A stretch of DNA of 5,938 bases from Acutalibacter sp. Lineage in GTDB: Bacteria; Bacillota; Clostridia; Oscillospirales; Acutalibacteraceae. The notes below the pieces were generated by a model. The model worked only from the letters and a program-made list of their open reading frames with translations, was not told where the DNA came from and searched no databases. The stretch covers positions 1-5,938 of the forward strand of contig JAAWSH010000113.1 of the NCBI GenBank assembly GCA_022801475.1. Direction: 5' to 3'. Position numbers and translations under genes: made by a program. Each line of letters opens with the position of its first letter. Positions within the stretch are counted from its first letter, which is position 1. Below, piece by piece: positions 1 to 5,691 of the stretch.

Positions 1-567
1 GGGGGCCAGCACCTCCAGGTAAGTAGAGGCGGATTGCACCAGGTTTAGTTCCTCAAAAGCTTGGGCGGCCTTTTTTCGCAGAGAGGCAATGTCCTCCGGC
101 GGGCCAATGCACAACAGTTTGTGCACCGGAGCGCTGGGATCAATCGACCGGGGAATGGGATTGCTGTGAACCGCCCGGCCCTCTTCCAGCACCCAAGGCA
201 AAGTCAGCTGGTCCGGCTCCACCAGCCAATTTTCATACTGATAAGCGTTCACTGCCACGCAGGGAAACTCCGCCCGGACAAAGGCCTGAAAGGCCAGGGC
301 CCTTTGGCTGTCCAACGGGGCCTGGTCCACCACCTGGCCCTGGGGGGAAAGGGTGAGTGCCCCGCTGTAACAAATCATGGGCCCATGGACCCCGGCCTGC
401 TCTTCTACCAGCCGAATCCCCACCGGGGGCCGGGCCGAGCAGAGCACCACAGGCACGCCCTGGGCTTCTAGAGAAGAGAGCAGCCCCTGGGTGGCCGGGG
501 AAACCTGATAGCGGCTGTCTAGCAAAGTGCCGTCAATGTCTAGAAAGATCATGGAGTAGCTTTGCAA
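1..567 (-). CDS. Cof-type HAD-superfamily hydrolase (sugar-phosphate or other small-molecule phosphatase), 3' end cut by the window edge
   Basis: Cytosolic Mg-dependent phosphatase of the HAD superfamily, Cof/type IIB branch; these usually remove phosphate from small metabolites such as sugar phosphates or flavin-type compounds, and the substrate cannot be told here. Seen: the nucleophile motif DIDGT at residues 10-14 (the two Asp are catalytic), and a motif II region VVLCSARPP with the Ser/Thr-type residue at S44, where family members often have ATGRP. The start of the cap domain follows. The readable 189 codons stop just before the usual conserved Lys and the C-terminal GDxxND motif; the family is typically about 260-280 aa, so roughly a third is missing beyond base 1. 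Start choice: TTG at 567 lies 8 nt after AGGAGG (576-581), whereas ATG at 552 would be 23 nt away, so TTG is preferred; ATG remains possible. It begins 40 nt after the gamma subunit stop and may be read through from that operon. Family is sure, substrate unknown. Confidence 0.88.
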   Translation of the reverse strand, partial: MQSYSMIFLDIDGTLLDSRYQVSPATQGLLSSLEAQGVPVVLCSARPPVGIRLVEEQAGVHGPMICYSGALTLSPQGQVVDQAPLDSQRALAFQAFVRAEFPCVAVNAYQYENWLVEPDQLTLPWVLEEGRAVHSNPIPRSIDPSAPVHKLLCIGPPEDIASLRKKAAQAFEELNLVQSASTYLEVLAP

Positions 568-583
568 AAGGAGTGCCTCCTTT
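567..583 (-). promoter_or_regulatory. Hairpin covering the Shine-Dalgarno site of the HAD gene
   Basis: On the minus strand AAAGGAG, loop GCA, CTCCTTT forms a perfect 7-bp stem with a 3-nt loop. The 5' arm is the gene's only good Shine-Dalgarno sequence and the 3' arm reaches the first base of the TTG start. The RNA could therefore hide its own ribosome site. The stem ends in TTTT, so it could instead act as a weak terminator of the oxidoreductase operon. The structure is seen in the sequence; the role is inferred. Confidence 0.4.
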
Positions 584-607
584 GGACATAGATGGGTCTA
601 AATTCCT

Positions 608-1153
608 TTACACGTCCAAGCTTAGCGCCTGGCGGTTCAGCTCCAGCATGCCAGCTTTTCGGGCCGGAACGCATTTTTCCAGGGCCTGGTCCAGCAGCTC
701 TGGGGTGCAGAAGCAATAATCACCCGCCCCGCACACCTCCCGGAACAGCTTGCCTACCAGAATCATGTTTCCCAGGCCCTTCAGCCCTTTTTCCTCCGCC
801 AGGGCGGAGGCGGGCACGTAGAACACCCGCAGGTCTGTCCGCTCCACCTTTTTGTTGATTAGGGAGCTGTCCACCAGCACGGTGCCGCCAGGCTCCACCC
901 CATCGATGAACCGATCCAAAGAGGGCAGGTTCATGGCCACCAGCACGTTAGGGTTGGTGACCAGGGGCGAGCCAATGGGCTGGTCCGAGACGCACACGCT
1001 ACAGTTGGCAGTGCCGCCCCGCATCTCCGGGCCGTAAGAGGGCAGCCAAGAGATTTCCTTGCCTGCCAGCAGCCCCGCATAGGCTGCCACTTTTCCGGCA
1101 AACAGCACGCCCTGCCCGCCAAAACCCGCAAATACCATGTTCAGGTCTTTCAC
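608..1153 (-). CDS. 2-oxoacid:ferredoxin oxidoreductase, gamma subunit
   Basis: Gamma-domain subunit (181 aa) of the CoA-acylating 2-oxoacid:ferredoxin oxidoreductase. In this family it helps hold CoA and completes the alpha-beta-gamma-delta assembly in the cytosol. Seen: the glycine-rich family signature GFGGQGVLFAGK at about residues 10-21 and the conserved stretch SYGPEMRGGTANC at about 39-51, followed by a Rossmann-like region with VLVDSSLI. Length fits the usual 175-195 aa. The start is taken as GTG at 1153-1151, because it overlaps the beta stop codon as GTGA, a classic coupled start, and gives the right N-terminus just ahead of the GFGGQG loop. A longer reading that starts at 1240 would add 29 residues with no family match, all overlapping the beta gene. 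A GGGGG-rich weak Shine-Dalgarno lies about 12 nt upstream. It is co-transcribed with beta. Family is certain; substrate is set by the other subunits. Confidence 0.95.
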   Translation of the reverse strand: MKDLNMVFAGFGGQGVLFAGKVAAYAGLLAGKEISWLPSYGPEMRGGTANCSVCVSDQPIGSPLVTNPNVLVAMNLPSLDRFIDGVEPGGTVLVDSSLINKKVERTDLRVFYVPASALAEEKGLKGLGNMILVGKLFREVCGAGDYCFCTPELLDQALEKCVPARKAGMLELNRQALSLDV

Positions 1154-1917
1154 AGTGCCGCGCCCCCTTTCTTCACGCCTTCCGGCACGTCTTTGAAAAC
1201 TCCCAGGGGATAATAGGGCATCATATTGTCTTGCAGCCACTTTAGGGCCTCTACAGGAGAAAGTCCCCAGTTGGTAGGGCAGGTGGAGAGCACTTCCACA
1301 ATGGAATAACCCTTGCCCTCCAGCTGATACTGGAAAGCTTTTTTAATCGCCTTACGGGCCGCGTTGACATTTTTTACGTTGTCTACCGCCACCCGCTGGG
1401 CAAAAGCTACGCCGTCCAGGGTAGAGAGCAGCTCGCAGACCTTTACCGGATACCCGGCGGTGTCGGTATCCCGACCGTAGGGAGTGGTCTGGGTCACCTG
1501 CCCGGGCAAAGAGGTGGGCGCCATCTGTCCGCCGGTCATGCCGTAAATAGCGTTGTTGATAAAGATTACTGTAATGTTTTCGCCCCGGGTGGCGGCGTGT
1601 ACGGTTTCCGCCGTGCCAATAGCCGCCAGGTCGCCGTCTCCCTGGTAGGTGAAAATCACGTTCTCTGGGCAGGCGCGCTTTAGGCCCGTGGCCACCGCCT
1701 GGGCCCGTCCGTGGGGAGCCTGGACCATATCGCAGGCAAAGTAGTCATAGCACATCACAGAGCAGCCCACCGAAGCCACGCCCACGGTGCGGCCCTGCAC
1801 GCCCAGCTCGTCAATGGCCTGGGCGGCCAGCCGGTGCACAATGCCGTGGGTGCAGCCCGGGCAATAGTGCAGGGGCGCGTCCGTCAGGGCACGGGGTTTT
1901 TGAAATACGATTGGCAT
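1150..1917 (-). CDS. 2-oxoacid:ferredoxin oxidoreductase, beta subunit (TPP-binding)
   Basis: Catalytic TPP-binding subunit (255 aa): it holds the diphosphate end of thiamine pyrophosphate and the proximal [4Fe-4S] cluster that takes electrons from the decarboxylated 2-oxoacid. Seen: YCPGC with C19 and C22, GCS with C52, and STCP with C213, which together fit the four cluster ligands of this family. The TPP/Mg motif starts GDGD at 93-96 (GDGDLAAIGTAETVHA) and continues to the NN pair at 121-122, then AIYGMTGGQMAPTS. Length matches KorB/VorB-type beta chains. The ATG at 1917 has AAAGGAAG (1928-1935) at 10 nt. Downstream it overlaps gamma by 4 bases (GTGA). Upstream there is an unusual 140-base gap to the alpha/beta hydrolase rather than the tight joint to alpha common in such operons; no convincing promoter was seen in that gap. 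The 2-oxoglutarate, 2-oxoisovalerate and pyruvate types cannot be told apart from this chain by eye. Confidence 0.96.
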   Translation of the reverse strand: MPIVFQKPRALTDAPLHYCPGCTHGIVHRLAAQAIDELGVQGRTVGVASVGCSVMCYDYFACDMVQAPHGRAQAVATGLKRACPENVIFTYQGDGDLAAIGTAETVHAATRGENITVIFINNAIYGMTGGQMAPTSLPGQVTQTTPYGRDTDTAGYPVKVCELLSTLDGVAFAQRVAVDNVKNVNAARKAIKKAFQYQLEGKGYSIVEVLSTCPTNWGLSPVEALKWLQDNMMPYYPLGVFKDVPEGVKKGGAAL

Positions 1918-1927
1918 ATGTAAAGCA

Positions 1928-1935
1928 CTTCCTTT
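1928..1935 (-). promoter_or_regulatory. Ribosome binding site of the beta subunit gene
   Basis: AAAGGAAG on the minus strand lies 10 nt before ATG 1917. It supports independent translation of beta after the 140-base gap. Confidence 0.6.
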
Positions 1936-2057
1936 CTGATTGAAAGACAGGTTTTGGGTTTGTCATTGGTCATTTGGGGGAGCGGCGCCACGAAATGAGC
2001 GCAGTCCCGGCAACGGAACAGGAAAGGTTTCGTTATCTATTATGCAAAGAGTATCAA

Positions 2058-2852
2058 CTACTCCCCCAAAAACTCCATCACCCGCCGGTTAAAATCCGGG
2101 GCCTCGTCATAGGCGGCGTGGCCCAGCTGTTCATATAAATGGATGGGGCATCCCAGCCTTTCAGCCATCTCCTCAGAGGCCCTGCCGGTGAGTACCTGGT
2201 CCTGGCCGCCGCCCAGAACCAGCACCGGACAGGCGATTTGATCCAGTCGGAGCCAGCTGTTACAGGTCAGGCAGGCCTCCGCCAGGGCCAGAAACCGCTC
2301 CTTGTCCCTGGGCTTCCCCATTTTGGAGAGCAGGGGGAGCAGCCATCGGTACTTTTTTACATAGGCGGGCGAGTACATTCGCTCCATCATGTCGGCGGTA
2401 AAAGCAGCCCACTGGTCCCGCTGGGCCATCTCTATCCAGCCGTGAACCGTGCGCTCCATGGTTTCATTGGGCCGGGAGGCTGTAACGGCCAAGACCAGCC
2501 GGCGCACGAAGTCCGGGAAGCCGATAGCCAGCTCCTGGGCGATCATTCCGCCCTGAGAGACACCCAGCACATCCGCCTGGGCAAGGCCCAGCCGCTTTAT
2601 AGCCAGGGCAGTGTCCTCCGCCAGATCTTTTATCGTGCACCCCTTGGGGACAACGGTCCTTTTGTCCAGAACATAGATCGTGTACTCCTTGGCAAAGGCC
2701 CGGTAAGCCCAGGCCAGGGGCAGCGCGGCCTCTCCAACGCCCTGTAGGCTGAGGCCCGGCAGCATTATCAAGGGCTTTTTCCCACCGCCGAAGCGCACGC
2801 AGTCCAGGGTAGAGCCCTCCACCGTCAGCCGCAGCTTTTTTACCAGCGGCAT
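2058..2852 (-). CDS. alpha/beta hydrolase (serine hydrolase fold) lying inside the oxidoreductase operon
   Basis: Cytosolic alpha/beta-hydrolase of 264 aa with a full catalytic set. The nucleophile elbow GVSQGG has S99, the acid is D218 in GGGQDQVL, the base is H245 in EQLGHAAYDE, and the oxyanion-hole region LPGLSLQG begins at about residue 31. No signal peptide or membrane helix is seen. Substrate is unknown; family members include esterases, thioesterases and C-C hydrolases. Start: ATG 2852 lies one base after the alpha stop (TAA 2856-2854) and has GGAG 10 nt upstream, inside the end of alpha. A start at 2882 would overlap alpha by 29 bases and add a poor N-terminus. The tight joint says it is co-transcribed and perhaps coupled to alpha. 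Its position between alpha and beta is odd for this operon type; a thioesterase or ester-cleaving role on the acyl-CoA product is an attractive but unproven idea. Confidence 0.9.
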   Translation of the reverse strand: MPLVKKLRLTVEGSTLDCVRFGGGKKPLIMLPGLSLQGVGEAALPLAWAYRAFAKEYTIYVLDKRTVVPKGCTIKDLAEDTALAIKRLGLAQADVLGVSQGGMIAQELAIGFPDFVRRLVLAVTASRPNETMERTVHGWIEMAQRDQWAAFTADMMERMYSPAYVKKYRWLLPLLSKMGKPRDKERFLALAEACLTCNSWLRLDQIACPVLVLGGGQDQVLTGRASEEMAERLGCPIHLYEQLGHAAYDEAPDFNRRVMEFLGE

Positions 2853-2853
2853 C

Positions 2854-3909
2854 TTAACCGTGCTCCATAATCCGTTCCACATCCTCCAGCACCTGGTTGG
2901 GGGTGGGGATCATTCCTCCTGTGCGGCCGTAGAAGTGCACCGGAACCCGGCAGTCGATGGCCAGCTTTACGTCGTCCACCATCTGGCCCATACTCATCTC
3001 CACCACCAGGAAGCTTTTGGCCGTGGCGGCGGCCTTTTTCAGGGCCTGTACCGGGAAGGGCCACAGGGTGATGGGCCGGATGAGCCCCACCTTATACCCC
3101 TGTTCCCGGGCCTTATTCACCGCGCTACGCGCCACCCGGGCCGAGGCTCCGTAGGCCACGATGACCAGGTCCGCGTCCTCACACAGGTACGCCTCGGCCC
3201 GCTGCTCCTGCTCCTTCACCAGCTGATACCGGTGGTAGCGGGTCATCACCAGCTCTTCCAGCTTGTCGGGGGTCAGGTATAGGGAGTTTATCACGTTGTG
3301 GGGACGGCTATCCCCGTGGCCGCAGGCGGCCCAGGGCTTATCTACCAGCTGGGCGCGGCCCTCCTCGGGCAGGGAGACGGGCTCCATCATCTGACCCAGC
3401 ATCCCGTCCGCCAGGATCATGGCAGGCATCCGCCAGCGGTCTGCGGCATCAAAGGCGTCGCTGACCAAGTCCACCATTTCCTGAACAGTGGAGGGAGCGA
3501 ATACCAAAATCTGGAAATCTCCGTGGCCGGTGGCCTTGGTGGCCTGCCAGTAGTCCGCCTGCGAGGGCTGAATACCTCCCAGGCCCGGTCCGCCCCGCTG
3601 GACATTGATGATCAGGGCCGGCAGGTCGGACCCGGCCATGTACGAGATGCCCTCACTCTTTAGACTAATGCCTGGGGAGGAGGATGAGGTCATGGCCCTA
3701 GCCCCGGCGGCGGCGGCGCCCAGCACCATGTTGACAGCGGCCACCTCGGACTCGGCTTGCAGGTAGGTGCCGTTCACCTTTGGCATACGTTTAGACATAT
3801 AGGCGGCCAGCTCGGTTTGGGGGGTAATGGGGTAGCCAAAAAAGTGGCGGCACCCAGCCCGTATAGCGGCCTCGGCCAAAGCCTCGTTGCCTTTCATCAA
3901 TACTTTCAT
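2854..3909 (-). CDS. vorB: 2-oxoacid:ferredoxin oxidoreductase, alpha subunit (2-oxoisovalerate/VorB type)
   Basis: Alpha subunit (351 aa), carrying the TPP pyrimidine-binding domain I and the transketolase C-terminal-like domain II. With beta it forms the active site that decarboxylates a 2-oxoacid and passes electrons to Fe-S clusters. Seen: MKGNEALAEAAIRAGC at the N-terminus, FGYPITPQTE at 24-33, QAESEVAA at 51-58 with the conserved acidic residues expected to contact TPP, TSSSSPGISLKSEGISY from 74, and RGGPGLGGIQPSQADY; the domain II region includes VIVAYGASARVARSA. Length agrees with separate VorB-type chains (about 350 aa), which are shorter than KorA chains that carry a fused gamma domain. 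The ATG at 3909 has AAAGGAGAA (3918-3926) at 8 nt. It follows the ferredoxin subunit by 35 nt. The VorB name reflects overall resemblance; true substrate preference (2-oxoisovalerate or 2-oxoglutarate) is not shown by the sequence. Confidence 0.94.
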   Translation of the reverse strand: MKVLMKGNEALAEAAIRAGCRHFFGYPITPQTELAAYMSKRMPKVNGTYLQAESEVAAVNMVLGAAAAGARAMTSSSSPGISLKSEGISYMAGSDLPALIINVQRGGPGLGGIQPSQADYWQATKATGHGDFQILVFAPSTVQEMVDLVSDAFDAADRWRMPAMILADGMLGQMMEPVSLPEEGRAQLVDKPWAACGHGDSRPHNVINSLYLTPDKLEELVMTRYHRYQLVKEQEQRAEAYLCEDADLVIVAYGASARVARSAVNKAREQGYKVGLIRPITLWPFPVQALKKAAATAKSFLVVEMSMGQMVDDVKLAIDCRVPVHFYGRTGGMIPTPNQVLEDVERIMEHG

Positions 3910-3944
3910 TGTCGTGGTTCTCCTTTATGCAGTGATATGGTAGG

Positions 3945-4154
3945 TCAGTCTTTTTCCACAGTGATAGCCGTGTCTGGGCACATAGTGGCACAGGCCGCGC
4001 AGCCCACGCATTTTTCCGGCCGGGCCAGGCGGGCGGGGTGGTAGCCTTTGCTGTTCAGGCGGCCGCCGTCCAGATCGATAAGATGCAGCGGACAGGCGTT
4101 GGCGCACAGGCCGCAGCCCTTGCACACGGCCTCGTCTATGATAATTTTTGCCAT
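3945..4154 (-). CDS. 2x[4Fe-4S] ferredoxin-type delta subunit of the oxidoreductase
   Basis: Small electron-transfer subunit (69 aa) that relays electrons from the catalytic subunits to free ferredoxin. Seen: two complete cluster motifs, CKGCGLCANACP (C11, C14, C17, C21) and CVGCAACATMCP (C49, C52, C55, C59), each CxxCxxCxxxCP, separated by a 27-residue linker. The N-terminus AKIIIDEAVC and C-terminus DTAITVEKD are typical of Kor/Vor delta chains. First gene of the operon; the ATG has the strongest Shine-Dalgarno in the window, AAAGGAGGA at 4161-4169 with 6-nt spacing. A promoter candidate sits right upstream. It precedes alpha by 35 nt. It could in principle be a free ferredoxin, but the context makes a delta subunit much more likely. 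Confidence 0.95.
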   Translation of the reverse strand: MAKIIIDEAVCKGCGLCANACPLHLIDLDGGRLNSKGYHPARLARPEKCVGCAACATMCPDTAITVEKD

Positions 4155-4178
4155 AGGGGGTCCTCCTTTGTGGTACTA

Positions 4179-4207
4179 TCTATAATTTGTTTTGGGTTGT
4201 CTGTTTA
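4179..4207 (-). promoter_or_regulatory. Candidate sigma-A promoter of the oxidoreductase operon
   Basis: On the minus strand TAAACA (4202-4207), a 17-nt spacer and TATAGA (4179-4184). Each box matches 4 of 6 consensus bases and the spacing is ideal. It lies in the only AT-rich patch of an otherwise GC-rich spacer, directly ahead of the ferredoxin subunit gene. The start point would fall near 4172, leaving a leader of under 20 nt that begins just before the Shine-Dalgarno. Confidence 0.45.
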
Positions 4208-4534
4208 TGGCGGGCCCGTACTGGCCGGGAAGGCTTAGTATGGCTGATACGGGCGCCTCCTGGGGAACTAAGTGCTGGTGGGCCGCTGTTTCGGCTTTGT
4301 GGAAAGGCGCTGGGGGTTGGCGGCGCGGCCTTGTGCGCCTTCTTTTCACGTGTATGTGGCGGGGTTGGGCTTTGGGACCCACTGCGTCGCCTTTTAAGGT
4401 CAAGGGATACGGCCGCCTCCGGAGACGGTAAGGGAGCTGCCCTTAAGTTCCTCTGCCAAGGGCCGAAGTTGGCCGGGTCCAGCTCTTCGGCTCCGGACCG
4501 CGTTTTCACTGGCGCTCTCCAAAGCCTGCCGCGA
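4208..4534. other. GC-rich spacer with several small hairpins, no supported gene
   Basis: Stretch between the NTPase stop and the operon promoter. Long reading frames exist on both strands only because stops are rare in GC-rich DNA; none has a good ribosome site or a recognisable motif. Structures seen: TAAGGG-AGCTG-CCCTTA (4429-4445, perfect 6-bp stem), GGTCC...GGACC (4476-4499), GGCC-GAAGTT-GGCC (4461-4474), and palindromes CTCCGGAG (near 4417-4424) and CGGGCCCG (4211-4218). None is followed by a T run on the minus strand, so no classic terminator for the NTPase gene was found. This dense structure could be a dispersed non-coding element, but only one copy is visible. Confidence 0.5.
4429..4445. 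repeat. Perfect 6-bp inverted repeat, 5-nt loop
   Basis: TAAGGG, AGCTG, CCCTTA. It lies about 90 nt past the NTPase stop on the minus strand. No T tract follows on either strand, so a terminator role is doubtful. Confidence 0.45.
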
Positions 4535-5170
4535 TTAGTCCCAGGCAAAGCGCACCAGGCGCTGAACTTTTCGAAAGCCCTCTGGCGGCGGTTGGCCCCC
4601 CAGGGCGAAATCTGGCGCCGTAGAATACAAAAGCGGCAGGCTGCACAGCCGGGCGGTTTCTTGGGCAAAGGGCAGGGCCTCCTTCAACACATCCAGGGTG
4701 GTTTCTGCCCCTAGGTGGGAATTGTTCACAATCCCCGTGGCCTTTAGGCGGCAGGCAGCCTCGATCTGCCCCAGCAGGGCGGCGGCCTCCTCCGGAGTCT
4801 GGGAGAGCGCCCGGTACCGATTGATGACATAGATCATCTCATACCCCGCAGCCATCAGCCGCCCGCTCAGTCCCCCCAGGGCCGTGGCCCCGGCGTCGTC
4901 TCCTCCCGCGTCGATGAACACCCGGCCCGCTCCCTGCGCGAAAATAGAACCCAGCTCTGGGGCCAGGGTGGGGGTATCCAGAGTGGTGCCCGCAAATACC
5001 GGAGCGATCAGCCCCACGCCCCGCCCGGCCAGCAGGTCCCGGTATTCGGAGGAACGGAAGTAGGGGTTCACGATGTCCATATCCGCCAGCACCACCGGGG
5101 CAGGAGCCTCCAGGGCCAGGTTCAGGGCCAAGTTGGTTTTGCCGCAGCCATAGTGGCCACAGATAATCAT
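4535..5170 (-). CDS. Small P-loop NTPase (SIMIBI/MinD-ParA-like), function unknown
   Basis: Soluble ATP/GTP-binding protein of 211 aa. Seen: Walker A loop GHYGCGKTN at residues 5-13 with K11 and T12, placed almost at the N-terminus. A conserved-looking DMDIVNPYFR at 30-39 resembles the DxD-x-x-x-P segment of ParA/MinD-like ATPases, and a Walker B-type strand RVFIDAGGDDAG has D87. The deviant lysine typical of true ParA/MinD (KGGxGKT) is absent, since H6 occupies the area; so it is a relative, not a standard partition or division protein. Later IYVINRYRALSQTPEEA looks like the base- and effector-binding part. It is upstream of the ferredoxin subunit, 380 bases away and with its own promoter, so co-function with the oxidoreductase is plausible but not shown. 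ATG 5170 has only a weak site (GAAAGG, 14 nt); an in-frame CTG at 5182, better spaced from AAGGCGG, might be used instead. Confidence 0.85.
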   Translation of the reverse strand: MIICGHYGCGKTNLALNLALEAPAPVVLADMDIVNPYFRSSEYRDLLAGRGVGLIAPVFAGTTLDTPTLAPELGSIFAQGAGRVFIDAGGDDAGATALGGLSGRLMAAGYEMIYVINRYRALSQTPEEAAALLGQIEAACRLKATGIVNNSHLGAETTLDVLKEALPFAQETARLCSLPLLYSTAPDFALGGQPPPEGFRKVQRLVRFAWD

Positions 5171-5218
5171 GATGTCAGCCAGAACCTTTCACCGCCTTTC
5201 TTAAGGTAAGCAAAAGCC

Positions 5219-5230
5219 TGTTTTAAAACA
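5219..5230. repeat. 12-bp perfect palindrome, possible operator of the NTPase gene
   Basis: TGTTTTAAAACA reads the same on both strands. It lies about 5-16 nt downstream of the expected start point of the promoter at 5242-5270, a position suited to a repressor. The regulator is unknown, and an AT-rich palindrome can arise by chance. Confidence 0.4.
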
Positions 5231-5241
5231 AACTTTAATAT

Positions 5242-5270
5242 ATTTTAGCACAAAAGCGCGAATAATTCAA
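5242..5270 (-). promoter_or_regulatory. Extended -10 sigma-A promoter of the NTPase gene
   Basis: On the minus strand TTGAAT (5265-5270, 4 of 6 consensus), exactly 17 nt, then TAAAAT (5242-5247, 5 of 6), preceded by TGC as an extended -10 element. The predicted start near 5235 gives a leader of about 65 nt before ATG 5170. This is the best promoter in the window. Confidence 0.7.
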
Positions 5271-5432
5271 CCCCGGGCAATATAGGGGCGTATCCAAAAG
5301 AAGAGTTTATGGCGACGAAACTTTTCATGGCGCTCACTGGGGCCTTGTTTTTTGTCTCCTCGTTTTGGGCACTTCCCAATGTAGTGCCGCATCCGTCTGA
5401 GGGAATGAGGAAAAAGCGTCTTGTCTGCTGAT

Positions 5433-5449
5433 AAAACCGCGCCGGTTTT
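5433..5449. repeat. Perfect 7-bp hairpin AAAACCG-CGC-CGGTTTT
   Basis: Stem of 7 bp with a 3-nt loop, inside the degenerate region. The arms end in a run of four A and four T, so either strand would give a short terminator-like stem, but the T's are part of the stem and no longer run follows on the minus strand. Weak terminator or chance. Confidence 0.3.
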
Positions 5450-5691
5450 CCATTGCGTTTTTTCCAGGCGCCAGTACGTCCGCCGTTTTTTGAATCAGCA
5501 GCCGCTATGCTTTTTCATAGTCCGCGCAGGCTAAATAGAAGTTCCTGTCAACGCCGAATCCCTTTCTCCATTTACCATAGATTATATTCCCTGCTGTGCC
5601 AAGTCATGTTGTCCATTCCAGCCGCCTTGCCCGGGATTTTGCAAAGTGATAGATTGGTCAAAATCAGGCCGGATCACGCTATAATCTGCCT

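Noticed and set aside
61..471. Plus-strand frame of 136 codons
   Set aside because: It lies antisense to the HAD gene, which has clear catalytic motifs; no ribosome site or motif of its own.
1154..1240. N-terminal extension of the gamma subunit to 1240
   Set aside because: The extra 29 residues overlap beta in another frame and match nothing in the family; the GTG at 1153 overlaps the beta stop as GTGA.
1984..2010. Resemblance between GGCGCCACGAAATGAGCGC and the region near 5309-5336
   Set aside because: The match is patchy and needs rearranged blocks; too weak by eye to call a repeat.
2012..2034. 8-bp hairpin AACGGAAC / GTTTCGTT in the gap before beta
   Set aside because: It includes a G-T pair, which becomes an A-C mismatch on the transcribed strand, and no T run follows; not convincing as a terminator or switch.
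2139..2747. Plus-strand frame of 202 codons
   Set aside because: Shadow of the alpha/beta hydrolase, whose catalytic residues are all in order on the minus strand.
4187..4714. Plus-strand frame of 175 codons across the spacer and the NTPase end
   Set aside because: Low-complexity composition rich in Arg, Gly, Trp and Leu, no ribosome site, and it overlaps the NTPase C-terminus; a result of GC-rich DNA.
5309..5333. Direct repeat TTyATGGCG, two copies 19 nt apart
   Set aside because: Only two short copies; chance is sufficient and no array is present.
5541..5560. Perfect TTGACA box on the minus strand near 5545-5551
   Set aside because: No acceptable -10 box lies at 16-18 nt.
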